Assembly (NCBI RefSeq): GCF_036785885.1
Contig: NC_092310.1
Span: forward strand, 3,224,001 to 3,288,000
Length of the DNA stretch: 64,000 nucleotides
DNA from: Coffea arabica
Lineage: Eukaryota > Streptophyta > Magnoliopsida > Gentianales > Rubiaceae
Direction of reading: 5' to 3'
Both the position numbers and the translations under genes were made by a program. The notes beneath the pieces are model-generated. The model worked only from the letters and a program-made list of their open reading frames with translations. It searched no databases and was not told the origin of the DNA. This document shows, piece after piece, positions 1 to 12,406 of this stretch; within the stretch, counting starts at the first letter, position 1; every line of letters starts with the position of its first letter.

Positions 1-36
1 GCACCATTAAAATACAAGGGAAAATCATGAAAATAG

Positions 37-1536
37 TGTGACAGCCTCACCTCCCCCTAAGGCGAACCAAAGGGTTCGGTGGACCGCCTGCCCAACTCTC
101 ATCGGAACTCAGTCGTTCACTTCAGTCTTTAATCAACACCAGAACAAACCCATAAGAATAAATATAACAATGATCCAAAACTTAAGACAAAACTTATATA
201 CATTGCTATCTCAAAAGGAAATACAAACGTCGAATCTACAAAGGTTCTCAATTCACCATACAACCAGCCCGTGCCAAGCACTAGGGCGAGAACCATTACA
301 AAATCAAAGAACTAGACCAAGCTAGTCTATACAGAGCTCTCGTCCTTGCTCGCCTTCCCCTGTTAAGGAAAACAAAACTAAAGGGATGAGTTAAAAGCTC
401 AGTGAGGTTCCGAACACATAGGCGAAGAATAAGTCTAATGCATTCACCATATATAACCAATAATTCAAGATACAAATACAAGATAAAGCGATAAACACAT
501 TCATTAAAAGAATACGGGCTCACAGGGAGCCATATATTCGTTCGTTCATTCATTCTCCTGTCATTCCCCCTTATTCCTCCGGTCATTAAAAAAAATGCAT
601 TTTTGTAAGTAAAACCCTCGTTCGTTCGTTCATTTCATTCACCCCCTCCTGGATATTGGCCAGGCTCCACCAGAATACAAGGTAATACTCGAGTATACCA
701 CATTTATACCCAGGGTCACCATATCGTCCGACCGAGTCTGCTTCTGGCTCGAGTCGATCGGTAACGAAGGGCAGGGTCCAATTCAGCCAAAAGGCTTACA
801 TCATGCACAACTAACGTTTCAATCATTAAATCATTGAAAATTTCACATTCATTTAGGTCGAGTGCGATAAAGTACACACTCGCCTAAAAACCTCATTTTG
901 AAAATCATTGAGAGCACTTAACACGTTATCAAACAATAACACAAGTCATAAAGTCAAGGAAAATATAGCAAACAAGGAACACTCACCTAGTTATGCAAAA
1001 CAACGTGCAAAATATCCTTCCGAATATTACACTCAGTCATCGAGAAAACCTATGATTAAACGAGAAAGAATATTACAGTTCATCTAACACAAACAATTAG
1101 GTGAAATCGAAGAAACCTGACAAATGATGAATAAAACGTATAAAAATGACTTTAAAGTGAAACGAAGGCATTTGGACCTGTGGACGGAAATGACTAGGGT
1201 TTCATAAACCAAACGCAAAACCAAACTAAAAGGGTTATAAAATTTCCAACGGAAACACTTGAACCAAAGGCAAGTCGGAATCCAACTAGATAGGCTAAGA
1301 AATGTTGTTTTCGGAATCGTTTATGTGGTTCAAAATCGTCTCATATTCAAGTAGATATTATAGACTAAATGTCTTGATGAAATTCACTTAAAACCTTACT
1401 TGGAAGTAGTTCACTTGTGGCCGAGAAAACCCTAATTCATACCTCTATATTTTGGTAAAGAGTAAGTAATCATTTGGAATTTGAAACTAAAGAGGTAGCA
1501 TGTTTTAAAATGGTAGAACGGTCATGGTATTTGCCA

Positions 1537-1600
<64 letters not shown>

Positions 1601-2819
1601 CAAATAGAAACTTAGCCCTCGAACACCTCCCGAGCGAATCGATGGAATTGTTAATGAAATACGTTCAACTTGACACAAAACACATTTCCAAAACCATTTT
1701 AACTCATTCTCATGACAAGAAAAGAAACGGACAGCATTTCCCCTAATTTTCTTCACTTTCACCCTACAATTAAAAACCCATTCTCATACCATTAATTACA
1801 ATCACACATATGGTCCAAAGGTAATAAAACATGTCCAATTACGGCACAAAACTCTTCAATCAAAGCCAATTAGAGACTCCAAAGCCAACTATAAGAAAAC
1901 CCCCAAATCAAAACCCTAGAACCGGAAATTATCCCCACAAGCGGAAATTTTCCGCAATCAACCGCAATTAACGTACACAAGTTTCAATTAACACCATTTT
2001 AATCCATCAATCCAAGGCAAATCCATGACTATCATATAAAATCAGGAAAATTCCCAATAAATCAGAAAATAATCCAACTTGACCTAAAACCATGAAATCA
2101 TTCGTAATATAGCATGATTAACCCTTACAAACTGCTAATTAACCAACTTTAGAACAAAAGGAGGTTTCTTAACAACTCACCTTATGAGTTCAAGAAAGGT
2201 AAAAACTTACAACTTCCCCTCCAAAAACAACTCCACTAGCACCTTTAACCCACCTTAGCTAGCACTTGTACAGAGTGGTTTCAAAATCCAACGGTGAAAT
2301 CTCAAGATTTGAGTGAAAATAGAAGTTGGAAAATAAGAGTTTTCTTTCTTCTCTCAAAGGCACACGGCTGAGCTGAGGAACAAATGAAGATATTTTGGGC
2401 CAAAAGTAGGATAAGAAGAAAGGAAACAGCCGGTCAAAGCTTATGACCGACTGTGACACGTCACAATTCGGCCGGAATCTGGCCGGATTTTCGGCCGGAT
2501 TCTTGGCCAGATTTAGGGTAGAGAGGAACCAAATTTTTTTTTTTAAAAACCCATAACAATCCGGCCAAGAACTGGCCGGATTTGCGGCCGAATTCGACCC
2601 TTCAATCTTTTCGCAAAATTTTTCCTCTTTTCCAAGTTCGATTGCCGCGCTCAACCGCACTTCCAACACGTACACATATATACATATCGCACACACAAAT
2701 ACACGAAATAACAAAACCTTTCTTTGTCGGAAACAAATGGTTAACAAATTTTCACTTAAGAGGGAAAGTGAGAATAAACAAAAGGCTAAAAAAATATAAA
2801 ATTTTTTAGGGTTCTCACA
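37..2819 (-). mobile_element. Solo LTR of a Ty3/gypsy (Del/Tekay-like) element
   Basis: Seen: the block starts TGTGACAGCC and ends GGTTCTCACA, so its ends are inverted (TGTGA/TCACA). It is flanked on both sides by the same pentamer, AATAG (32-36 and 2820-2824). No gag, pol, primer site or second LTR lies inside or beside it, so it is a solo LTR of 2783 bp. Read on the minus strand it begins TGTGAGAACCC, a start I associate with long-LTR chromoviruses of the Del/Tekay type; the family is inferred from that start and the length. Inside are a (TA)n run and GGCCGG-rich stretches near 2470-2590. Short ORFs inside are not believable genes. Confidence 0.82.
1541..1597. repeat. (TA)n microsatellite
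   Basis: Uninterrupted TA dinucleotides over 57 bp inside the solo LTR. The short ORFs reading as IYIYIY on either strand are artefacts of this run. Confidence 0.97.
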
Positions 2820-2885
2820 AATAGTCCTTCATATGTTTGAAAAATCTTGTTTTAATCCATCACATTTAAAATGGTATAAATATGG

Positions 2886-4509
2886 TGATAGAGCAGTTAT
2901 TGGGCATATTTTGCAGTGTTATTTTGGCCTAATTTTGGCTATTTACGGTGCTAAGTACTGAGATTTAACTCATATCTCATATTCGTATGAATTATAGGTG
3001 ATCGGCATTAAAAATGATCTCGCGGGGTAGATTCCCAGAAGACTTGTCGTCCCAGGGCGTGACCACGCCTTGGAAGGTGGACGAAACCGAAAGACGGACC
3101 GTGGTCCATGTGGACCAGGCACATGGGATCAAAACTCCAAAAGGGAAATGGCTTTTGTAGAATCAATTGCACCAGACGTTTCCTTCTTTGACTCTTCTTG
3201 GACGGCGGTTATAAAAAGAAAAGGACAAAGCAAGATTGAGCATCATCTACTTTTTAGCCTTAGGTTCTCTTTTTCTACTTTTTTGGAGAAGATTGGTCAG
3301 ACGGTTTTCTTTTGGTTTTTCTTTTGTTCCTTCTGCAGCTCTGGGTCAGACATTGGAGACTTTCTCCGTTGCTGTAGCTTTTGTTTTTGGCTTCTGTACA
3401 ATTTTTCCTATTCGACTTTTGCTTCTACTTTCGCTCCAGGGGTACGAACACGAAACCCAACAAAGGGAAGCGAAGCTTTTTCAGCAGTTCCTACGTTAAT
3501 TCATCTTTTTCAATTCTTCGGCAATTAATTGAATGAATTCAATTAAGTCACGCGGGATTGATACGATGAGGAGCGGCTAATTTCTCCCTCTACCCAAAGG
3601 TTGACGCGAGGGCGCGGTCCATAATATCTGTGAGATCTAATCGAATCTTCATTATTTCTTCCAATTTATTGCTATTCGTGTGTTTCCTGAATTAATTGTT
3701 CATGGGTATTTTATTAATTGAATATCAACGGCCGGGTATTTGATTTAATTTAATAGCCTACTGCCACGTTAATTAAATAGAATCCGTAATTGTTCATTTA
3801 GTTGACACCCCGTGGCAACCACCATAATTGGCTTTATGATGGGGAAATACAAGATCTAATTTAAATAAACCCTCTTAGCTTGTTTATTGGTTAGGGTTGG
3901 GTTCTTCTAGCTTTAATGCAATTGGGTAATTAAATTCCTATGGTCGTACCTAGGGTTGTTATCTGGTTAGGGAAGCAGTCAATGGTCGTACCTTGACTGT
4001 CGAAAAGGTAAGGAAGAATTGGTTGTCAGAGCTTATTGATAACTATAACCAACCTAGTGATGAATGGGTGAAATATCTTTGCATCGATGATCATTTAATT
4101 GGACCGTGCCTGAGCAGTTGATCCTTTGGGTGGAATTTTGTTAATTGCTATTTTTAGTGAATTGTGCTTTGTGAGTTAGTTTTGAATTTTGTTTGTTTTA
4201 TTTTATTTTATTTTTATTTGCCTCCCATTGAAAATCCCTCAATTTCGTTCTACTAATTTGGAAAGAAATAATTTCCTACCTGCTCCCTGTGGAATCGACC
4301 TTACTTGCCATTGTACGCAAAATTAGTATTTTTATAGACAAATCCGGTATATCGGATCAAGCAAACTCTTCGGGAACAGGGTGAATCAAGTAACCCATTG
4401 CACACCTAGGGTCCCTGCTCCAGTACTTGGATTTGTTCTATAATTATTTAATTAAGGTGGTAATTAGGACTTTTTAGTAATTATTATTGCACAGGTTCGG
4501 CACCTGTCA
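2886..4509 (+). repeat. 5' LTR of the Athila-like element
   Basis: Starts TGATAGAGCAG and ends GGCACCTGTCA, matching 8919-10542 almost base for base. It contains the palindrome AGGGCGTGACCACGCCTT (3054-3071). A TATA-like motif, TATAAAAAG, lies near 3210 and is a plausible promoter. Confidence 0.95.
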
Positions 4510-4514
4510 ATTTT

Positions 4515-4532
4515 TGGCGCCGTTGCCGGGGA
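4515..4532 (+). other. Primer-binding site, tRNA-Asp type
   Basis: TGGCGCCGTTGCCGGGGA lies five bases after the 5' LTR. It is complementary to the 3' end of plant tRNA-Asp(GTC) as I recall it (ending CCCCGGCAACGGCG plus CCA). This primer is known for Athila/Tat elements. Confidence 0.88.
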
Positions 4533-4621
4533 GTTGGCGTTTGGATTATTTGTTTCCTTTCAAATTCAGTTTTTATTTTATTTTTATTTTATTCTATTCT
4601 TGTTGGTATTTTTGCTAGTTT

Positions 4622-7046
4622 ATGCCCCGTTCTTCTCGCACAGGTGAATTGGTATACGATCCTGAGGTTGAGAAGGCAGCGCGTAGGCGGAGGCAAGAGA
4701 CCAAAAGGCAAAAAGAAGGGCACTTATTTGCTGCAAACAAGTCAGCAGAAGACGAAGTAAGCATGGTCAACACCCAAACATTGAGGGAACTGGCTGCCCC
4801 GGAGCTGACTCACCAGCCCTTATGCATCACATTCCCCACTTTGGCTGAGAATACTGCTTTCGAACTGAAGTCGGGGTTGATTCACCTCCTACCTTCTTTC
4901 CATGGTCTCTCTGACGAAGAACCCCACAAGCACGTAAAGGAGTTCGAGGTGGTTTGCTCTAGTATGAAACCTCCTGGGGTCACTGAAGAACAAATTAGAC
5001 TGAGAGCCTTTCCGTTCTCTCTCAAGAATGCAGCCAAAGATTGGTTGTACTACCTACCAGCAGGTAGTATTACCACATGGGCGCAGTTGAAAAAGAAATT
5101 CTTGGAAAAATTCTTCCCTGCATCCCGAGCTGCGAGTTTGAGGAAGGAGATCTGCGGCATTAAGCAATATCCCGGTGAGTCCTTGTATGAATACTGGGAA
5201 AGGTTTAACAACTTGTGCACTAGATGCCCGCAGCATCAAATTAGTGAGCAACTGTTAATCCAATACTTCTATGAAGGGCTCCAACCAACAGATAGGAGTA
5301 TCATTGATGCTGCGAGTGGGGGAACACTTGCAAACAAGACACCGAGGGAAGCGTGGGAGCTCATCGAAACCATGGCAGAGAACTCCCAGCAATTTGGTTT
5401 ACGTGAGAGCAACCCTCCCCGTAGAGTCAACGATGTGGAGACGTCATCCCTCCAGCAGCAGATATCGGAGCTAACATCCGTTGTTCAACAATTAGTGGTG
5501 GGAAATGTGCCCCAAGTAAAGGCCTGTGGAATCTGCACAAACATGGGCCACCATACTGACTCATGCCCTATATTGCAAGAGGATGGGGCTGAGCAAGTGA
5601 ACATGGCTGGAGGCGTGCCCGCGCCTCGTAGGCAATACGATCCGTATTCCAACACGTACAATCCAGGTTGGAGAGATCACCCCAATCTCAGCTATGGTAG
5701 TAGGCCACAAAATGCATTCTCCAATCGGCCTCCAGGATTTCAGCAACCGTGGCAACATAAGTCTCAACCCTCGTCCTCAAGCTCAGGGAGTTCTTTGGAA
5801 GAAATTGTCAAGAGTTTGGCCAACATTACCACTCAACTTGTCACGACCACCACTCAGTTCCAACATGACACCAAAGCAGGCATGAAAGACATGGAGACTC
5901 GCATGAGGCAAATGGCAACTGCCATCAACCGCTTGGAGTCCCACGTTTATGGGAAACTGCCATCGCAACCCGAGGCAAATCCCAAGAATGTAAGTGCCAT
6001 GACGCTGAGGAGTGGCAAGGAACTGGAAGGATCTAAGTTGACGAGTTCAAAAAGCAAAAGTGAGGAGCAGATAGAAAAGAGAATTGAAGAGGAAGGGCGT
6101 ATTCGCAAGGAGTCTAAGGTAACATCTATTCCTTCGATCCCTATTAAATCTAATATAGCTCCTTTTCCTTGCAGGTTGGAAAAGACAAAGAGGGCAGAAA
6201 AGGAAAAAGAAATCCTGGATGTGTTCCGCAAAGTTCAAGTAAACATCCCCCTATTGGACGCGATCAAACAGGTACCCAAGTATGCAAAGTTCTTGAAAGA
6301 CTTGTGCGTTAACAAAAGAAAGCTAAGGGGTGATGAAAGAGTGATGGTAGGAGAGAATGTATCAGCTGTACTTCAAAGGAAACTCCCACCTAAATGCGGA
6401 GATCCAGGTATGTTTGCCATCCCCTGTAAGATTGGTCATTCTAGTATCAAAAATGCCATGATAGATTTAGGGGCTTCTATTAATGTGATGCCTAAGTCAA
6501 TCTATGATTCCCTAAATTTAGGACCTTTAAAAGAAACGGGGATAATAATTCAATTGGCTGATCGTACATGTGCTTATCCGGATGGGGATAGTTGAGGATG
6601 TTTTAGTGCAAGTAGATGGATTAATTTTTCCTGCTGATTTTTATGTGCTTTACATGGATGATAGAAGTGCCCCAAATCCATCACCCATTATATTAGGAAG
6701 ACCATTTTTGAGTACTGCCCAAACTAAAATTGATGTTAGTAAGGGTACTCTCACGATGGAATTTGATGGAGAAATAGTCCACTTTAATATTTTTGATACA
6801 ATGAAATATCCTGTTAACTCCCATTCTGCATTTGCTATGTATACCACTAATACCTTTGTGCAAGAATTTTCTAAGTTTGTTTATAGGGGTAAATCCAAGG
6901 TTGCTGCGAACAAGTCCTATAGGATGAAAGCAATTCATGAGGTAAAAATGGAGAGAAAATTTACGAAAAAAGTTGCACTCAATGGCCATGTGGATCCTGG
7001 AGGAGGGCCACCAATTACAAGGAAAATTCATTTACATCCAGACTAA
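4622..7046 (+). pseudogene. gag and protease-like region of the Athila-like element (fossil)
   Basis: The first part encodes a plant retrotransposon gag protein. The capsid-like domain (roughly residues 100-250) contains AKDWLYYLPAGSITTWAQLK and the stretch KFFPASRAASLRKEI. A CCHC zinc knuckle (C-x2-C-x4-H-x4-C, near residue 300) follows, then a Gln/Ser-rich linker. Toward the end comes a retropepsin-like segment with DLGASINVMP. The region ends without reverse transcriptase or integrase, and about 1.85 kb of non-coding sequence follows before the 3' LTR. It is broken at about one place and is treated as a fossil. The family assignment (Athila/Tat gag) rests on recognition of the motifs. Confidence 0.85.
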
Positions 7047-7498
7047 AGAGTGGTGCTATGTCTAGCCAAAGACATTAAAGAAAGGCGCTTCTTGGGAGAC
7101 AACCCAAGGCTTCTTTTGTTTTAGTTTTCTTATATTTTTGAAGTTTTTGTTAAGTGTTAGTGTCATTTAGTGGGTTGTTATTTTGTGACAGGAAGTTGGC
7201 AGTTAGACATACCCACGCTAGGTCATCATACCTAAGGAATGGAGTTTTGGAATTGACGGTCAGACGACTATAACTTCTAAGGCGTGCCCACGCCTTCCAA
7301 CCCTTCCGAAAAAGAAACTTCAGTCTTCTTCTTCCTGTTGGTGTTACGTCCGCCGCCACCACACCACCTTGTGCACGCAGCCGTCTCACCTCCTCCGCCT
7401 TAGTGTCTCACTTTCTCTCCCCGGTGGTCAGGGAAGTTTCTTTTCTTTTCCCCTAATACTTCATTTGTCTTTTCTACATTGAGGGCAATGTAGGTTTT

Positions 7499-7513
7499 AG
7501 GTGTGGGGGGATT
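7499..7513 (+). other. Internal polypurine-tract-like motif
   Basis: AGGTGTGGGGGGATT is identical over 15 bases to the tract directly before the 3' LTR. Both are preceded by a GAGGGCAA stretch. It sits about 1.4 kb upstream of the 3' LTR, so it is either a second plus-strand priming site or a leftover duplication. Confidence 0.6.
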
Positions 7514-7553
7514 AATGGCTTCCATTATTTTATTTATTTTTTTTCTTTGTTAC

Positions 7554-7660
7554 TCAAAAAAACAAAAAACAAAAAACAAAAACAAACAAAAACAAAAAAA
7601 AAACAAAAACAAAAAACAAAAACAAAAAAAACAAAAACAAAAACAAAATGAAAAAAAATA
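7554..7660 (+). repeat. A-rich (CAAAAA)n low-complexity tract
   Basis: Runs of A interrupted by single C, inside the non-coding 3' part of the Athila-like element and directly after the internal purine tract. Confidence 0.9.
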
Positions 7661-8903
7661 AAATATTGTAGTTAGGCGGTTTTTTGGCTATTTCTATGCT
7701 TGTTAGTATTAGGGCATGTTGCTATGATGAATGACACAATCAAAGTGAGTGGGTATGTGGTCGAATATACTAGTTGTGCATTTTGTTTCCCTTGGCAGTG
7801 TCGTTGAATGTTGAATATGCTGGAATTGACCCATTCTTGTAACTTTTGGGGGAGCTTTTGAGCCTTATATGAGCACATTATTCTTGTTTGCTCTATTTTT
7901 ATTTGATTGAGTGGGTATCACATATGGTATTGGCATTCTAGAACTTGCTAGTTTATACATGTCAAAGCCACATTTTTGTTGAATTGGATGCATTTGAAAT
8001 GATAAGGGCATTTAGGATTTAACCCTCTTTAACTATCTAAAAAAATCAAGCCCTCATCTTATCTCCCAATAGTGAACCAATTTGAGCTTTTGTCCTTCGT
8101 TTCTGGTTGTTATCCGTGTTTGTTAACCCAAGCTCTCTTTAAACTTTCTTGTTTACCCCTGTGTTGTCAAGGGATGCCTGAATTCCATCATTTGTGCAAA
8201 GCAAACAAAATTGGGGTTGCAAGTGCTGTTAGATTAGGAGCTATATGATGCTATCCTTGTATAAAGAAGGGAAAATTGGAAAAAGGCCACTGACCAGAGG
8301 ACTTTGGCTTACAGGGCGTGCCCACGCCTTACAGGACTTTCTCCTTAAAAAAAAAAAAAATCCTGAAGAGACCTCGTGACCAGAGGACTATGGGGCACAA
8401 GGTGTGCCCACGCCTTGCGAGCAGTATTCAATCAAAAAAAAAAAGAGAGAGAGAAAGAGAAAAAATTAGGGACACTTGTACAAAGGGTACAGCAAATGAA
8501 AACTGCCTTGTTTGTGAAACTCCTCCGGTGAAGCACTGTGGTTATTGGTGGGTTTCGGACATTCTCTTGACACTTTACCCCCTATCTATACCTTCTTAAC
8601 CCGCCTTTCACCTGAGCTCCATTACAACCTTATTAAAGTCCCTTTGATTTATGTGTTTAGTTCACTTTTAAGTGGTGGAGATGTGATGAATGTGCAAGCC
8701 TATGGTAATGGCATTCCGTGATGTTGATTTGAGCGTTCCTAGTATTCATATATATTCTTTGAATTACAACAGGTCCGGTGTGCTCTACTTTTGGTGATAT
8801 TGTCAGGGACACTAGATGCTTGTGTTAGTATAGACTACTGCATGACCTCCGCTCTCTTGGTTGTACTTCTGAGCTTTGAAATGCTTGAGGGCAAGCATTG
8901 TCT

Positions 8904-8918
8904 AGGTGTGGGGGGATT
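8904..8918 (+). other. Polypurine tract before the 3' LTR
   Basis: AGGTGTGGGGGGATT abuts the first base of the 3' LTR, the expected place for plus-strand priming. Confidence 0.85.
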
Positions 8919-10542
8919 TGATAGAGCAGTTATTGGGCATATTTTGCAGTGTTATTTTGGCCTAATTTTGGCTATTTACGGTGCTAAGTACTGAGATTTA
9001 ACTCATATCTCATATTCGTATGAATTATAGGTGATCGGCATTAAAAATGATCTCGCGGGGTAGATTTCCAGAAGACTTGTCGTCCCAGGGCGTGACCACG
9101 CCTTGGAAGGTGGACGAAACCGAAAGACGGACCGTGGTCCATGTGGACCAGGCACATGGGATCAAAACTCCAAAAGGGAAATGGCTTTTGTAGAATCAAT
9201 TGCACCAGACGTTTCCTTCTTTGACTCTTCTTGGACGGCCGCTATAAAAAGAAAAGAACAAAGCAAGATTGAGCATCATCTACTTTTTAGCCTTAGGTTC
9301 TCTTTTTCTACTTTTTTGGAGAAGATTGGTCAGACGGTTTTCTTTTGGTTTTTCTTTTGTTCCTTCTGCGGCTCTGGGTCAGACATTGGAGACTTTCTCC
9401 GTTGCTGTAGCTTTTGTTTTTGGCTTCTGTACAATTTTTCCTATTCGACTTTTGCTTCTACTTTCGCTCCAGGGGTACGAACACGAAACCCAACAAAGGG
9501 AAGCGAAGCTTTTTCAGCAGTTCCTACGTTAATTCATCTTTTTCAATTCTTCGGCAATTAATTGAATGAATTCAATTAAGTCACGCGGGATTGATACGAT
9601 GAGGAGCGGCTAATTTCCCCCTCTACCCAAAGGTTGACGCGAGGGCGCGGTCCATAATATCTGTGAGATCTAATCGAATCTTCATTATTTCTTCCAATTT
9701 ATTGCTATTCGTGTGTTTCCTGAATTAATTGTTCATGGGTATTTTATTAATTGAATATCAACGGCCGGGTATTTGATTTAATTTAATAGCCTACTGCCAC
9801 GTTAATTAAATAGAATCCGTAATTGTTCATTTAGTTGACACCCCGTGGCAACCACCATAATTGGCTTTATGATGGGGAAATGCAAGATCTAATTTAAATA
9901 AACCCTCTTAGCTTGTTTATTGGTTAGGGTTGGGTTCTTCTAACTTTAATGCAATTGGGTAATTAAATTCCTATGGTCGTACCTAGGGTTGTTATCTGGT
10001 TAGGGAAGCAGTCAATGGTCGTACCTTGACTGTCGAAAAGTTAAGGAAGAATTGGTTGTCAGAGCTTATTGATAACTATAACCAACCTAGTGATGAATGG
10101 GTGAAATATCTTTGCATCGATGATCATTTAATTGGACCGTGCCTGAGCAGTTGATCCTTTGGGTGGAATTTTGTTAATTGCTATTTTTAGTGAATTGTGC
10201 TTTGTGAGTTAGTTTTGAATTTTGTTTGTTTTATTTTATTTTATTTTTATTTGCCTCCCATTGAAAATCCCTCAATTTCGTTCTACTAATTTGGAAAGAA
10301 ATAATTTCCTACCTGCTCCCTGTGGAATCGACCTTACTTGCCATTGTACGCAAAATTAGTATTTTTATAGACAAATCCGGTATATCGGATCAAGCAAACT
10401 CTTCGGGAACAGGGTGAATCAAGTAACCCATTGCACACCTAGGGTCCCTGCTCCAGTACTTAGATTTGTTCTATAATTATTTAATTAAGGTGGTAATTAG
10501 GAATTTTTAGTAATTATTATTGCACAGGTTCGGCACCTGTCA
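8919..10542 (+). repeat. 3' LTR of the Athila-like element
   Basis: 1624 bp, the same length as the 5' LTR, with about 11 single-base differences by eye. It is followed directly by the target duplication TATGG. Confidence 0.95.
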
Positions 10543-12397
10543 TATGGTCCCTCACTTCTATAAAACATACCGCTATGGTCTAAAATCTCATTTTGGGCCA
10601 ATTTTCTAATCAAAACTTAAACAAAATTATCAATTTGTGAACTGAATCACTAAAATCACCAACCACATTACTGTTTTCCAGGTCCAAAACTCCAACCAAA
10701 AATTTAATGAATCGTGATAATAGCATGATTTTTTCTTTTAAAAAAATATTTGTATAAAACTATTGAATAAAAGAAAAGGCAGAAAAAAGTGGAAACAAAT
10801 CCTGTTGAAATCAAAGGTATTATGTTGCTAAGCTCAATTGTTAGATTTTGGCTAGTTTTAGACTTTTGATTTCTTAAGCCTAAATTATGGCTTTAATGGG
10901 CAAAAATGTCATGCGTTGGGCATGTGACCTTTTTTTTCCCTTTTGGGTCAGAAATGTTGATTTTGGTTTCATATTTCTTTTGAAAATATGGACACTTGAA
11001 TAGTGCATGCATTTTTTGTTTGTCAAAAATTGGCGGCAAATGGGTTTAGAGACCAAATTGATACATTTTGTGTTTGTGAGTACCATTTTGCAATGGGGAA
11101 GGGTTGGGTAACTTGGGTTGGATGCTAAGGTAGAAAGGATTATCAGAAAGAGATCCTTAGTTCAAGACCTTTCGCTAATCAAAAAAAAAAAAAAAAAGTA
11201 CCATTTTGGTCAGTTCTGATATCAATCATTTCTTTGTGTGGGTAAGTCTGATTTCAATTTTCTCATCAAAGAAAACCACATTAATGTCGCTCGATGAAGA
11301 GGATGATTTCCTCTTGTCAACCATGGCTGGAAGACCATGTCATGTGTTCATCTTTTTTTTTTTTTTTAAACTTTTTCATTATGGTTTCATTTTATGAGAT
11401 ATTTCAGGTATTTAAATTTTCCTTTATGAGATTTTTTTTTAGTTTTTCTTTTTTTAAATTTAGGTCTGTCATGGATTGAAATTTCACTTTGGTCTAGTAT
11501 AAATCATACATTGCACATGGAAAATATCTTAGAAAAGAAATCAACTTAATGCATACTGCTAAAGCAGAGGAGATTTGGATTTTTTTCAAAGAAATTAAAC
11601 CGAATAGGTGCAGAAATTATAATAAAACAAAAATGATGATGGCAGACTTTTTCTTTTTCTTTTTTTTGTTGTTATTTAAAGTGGTGACAGACTTAGTATT
11701 AAGCAACTTTAAGGCTTTATTATGGTGAATGAGACTGGCAACTTGTTAAGCCAGTAAAGTCTAGTAGGAAATGATCCACTTATCATGGTATTCAATTTTT
11801 TATCCAATAGAAACTGTTGACTTATAGACAATCTGTCAAAAAAAAGTTTTTGTTTTTGGTATATTATTGTTGACCTGTAGGCAATGTATTCAATGCTAGC
11901 ATATGGTGATTTTTTTTCCTTCTTTATTTTTTTCCCTTCTTTATATTATTGTTGGCAAGTAGACAATCATTCAATGTTAGTATATGGTGATATTCGTTTT
12001 TTTTTTTCAACTGTGAGTAAGGTTATCAATATGGTTTAAGTAAATTTGGTAGGAATCTATTTCTGAAATAGCAATCTGATTACCATTTTTTTGTATTTGT
12101 CTTTTATCAAAGCAAACATAGCCACTTTGTGTATTGCACAATATTAAAATTCCAAATATCAAAACACAGAGTTTACATATTTGTAAACAATCATTAATTT
12201 CGTGACTAATGTATTAAATTCGTTACATATTTTGTCTCTATTGGCATCGTTTCACTAGACAGGGTATGATCATCATATACGTTGTCTTCAAATCTCTTCA
12301 GAAAGTTGCCCTATTCGAAAATTTTCAGAATTATGTTTATTTTTAATTCCCTGGATTTTATGTATAATGGATGGTTTTTATTTTATTTTAGTTTAAT
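10543..12397. other. AT-rich intergenic sequence, old repeat DNA
   Basis: No gene seen. The first few hundred bases continue the repeat into which the solo LTR and the Athila-like element inserted (phrases such as 'tccctcac' and 'ccttcatat' occur on both sides). An A17 run lies near 11180 and several T-rich tracts follow. The short ORFs have no recognisable domains. Confidence 0.6.
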
Positions 12398-12406
12398 TTT
12401 AATTTA

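Larger units (their letters stand above)
2886..10542 (+). mobile_element. Athila-like Ty3/gypsy element, gag-only, non-autonomous, very young
   Basis: Seen: two direct LTRs of 1624 bp each bound the element, which is flanked by the target duplication TATGG (2881-2885 and 10543-10547). A primer-binding site lies just after the 5' LTR and a purine-rich tract directly before the 3' LTR. The interior carries a gag region and protease-like sequence but no recognisable reverse transcriptase, RNase H or integrase. Gag and the tRNA-Asp primer site are typical of the Athila/Tat branch. By eye the LTRs differ at about 11 positions (about 0.7%). With an assumed 1.3e-8 substitutions/site/year this is roughly 0.25 million years. 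The element is broken (about one break in the coding part) and would need a partner supplying pol. Confidence 0.93.

Noticed and set aside
1474-1762. ORFs on both strands with IYIYIY repeats
   Set aside because: They are produced by the (TA)n microsatellite and lie inside a solo LTR.
3070-3528. 152-codon ORF, repeated at 9103-9561
   Set aside because: It is the same stretch of the two Athila-like LTRs. The composition is T-rich with no known domain, so it is a fortuitous ORF.
11098-11196. SINE-like sequence ('ttagttcaagacc' resembling a box B, followed by a run of A)
   Set aside because: No clear box A, no target duplication, and only one copy seen. A poly(A) run alone is not enough.
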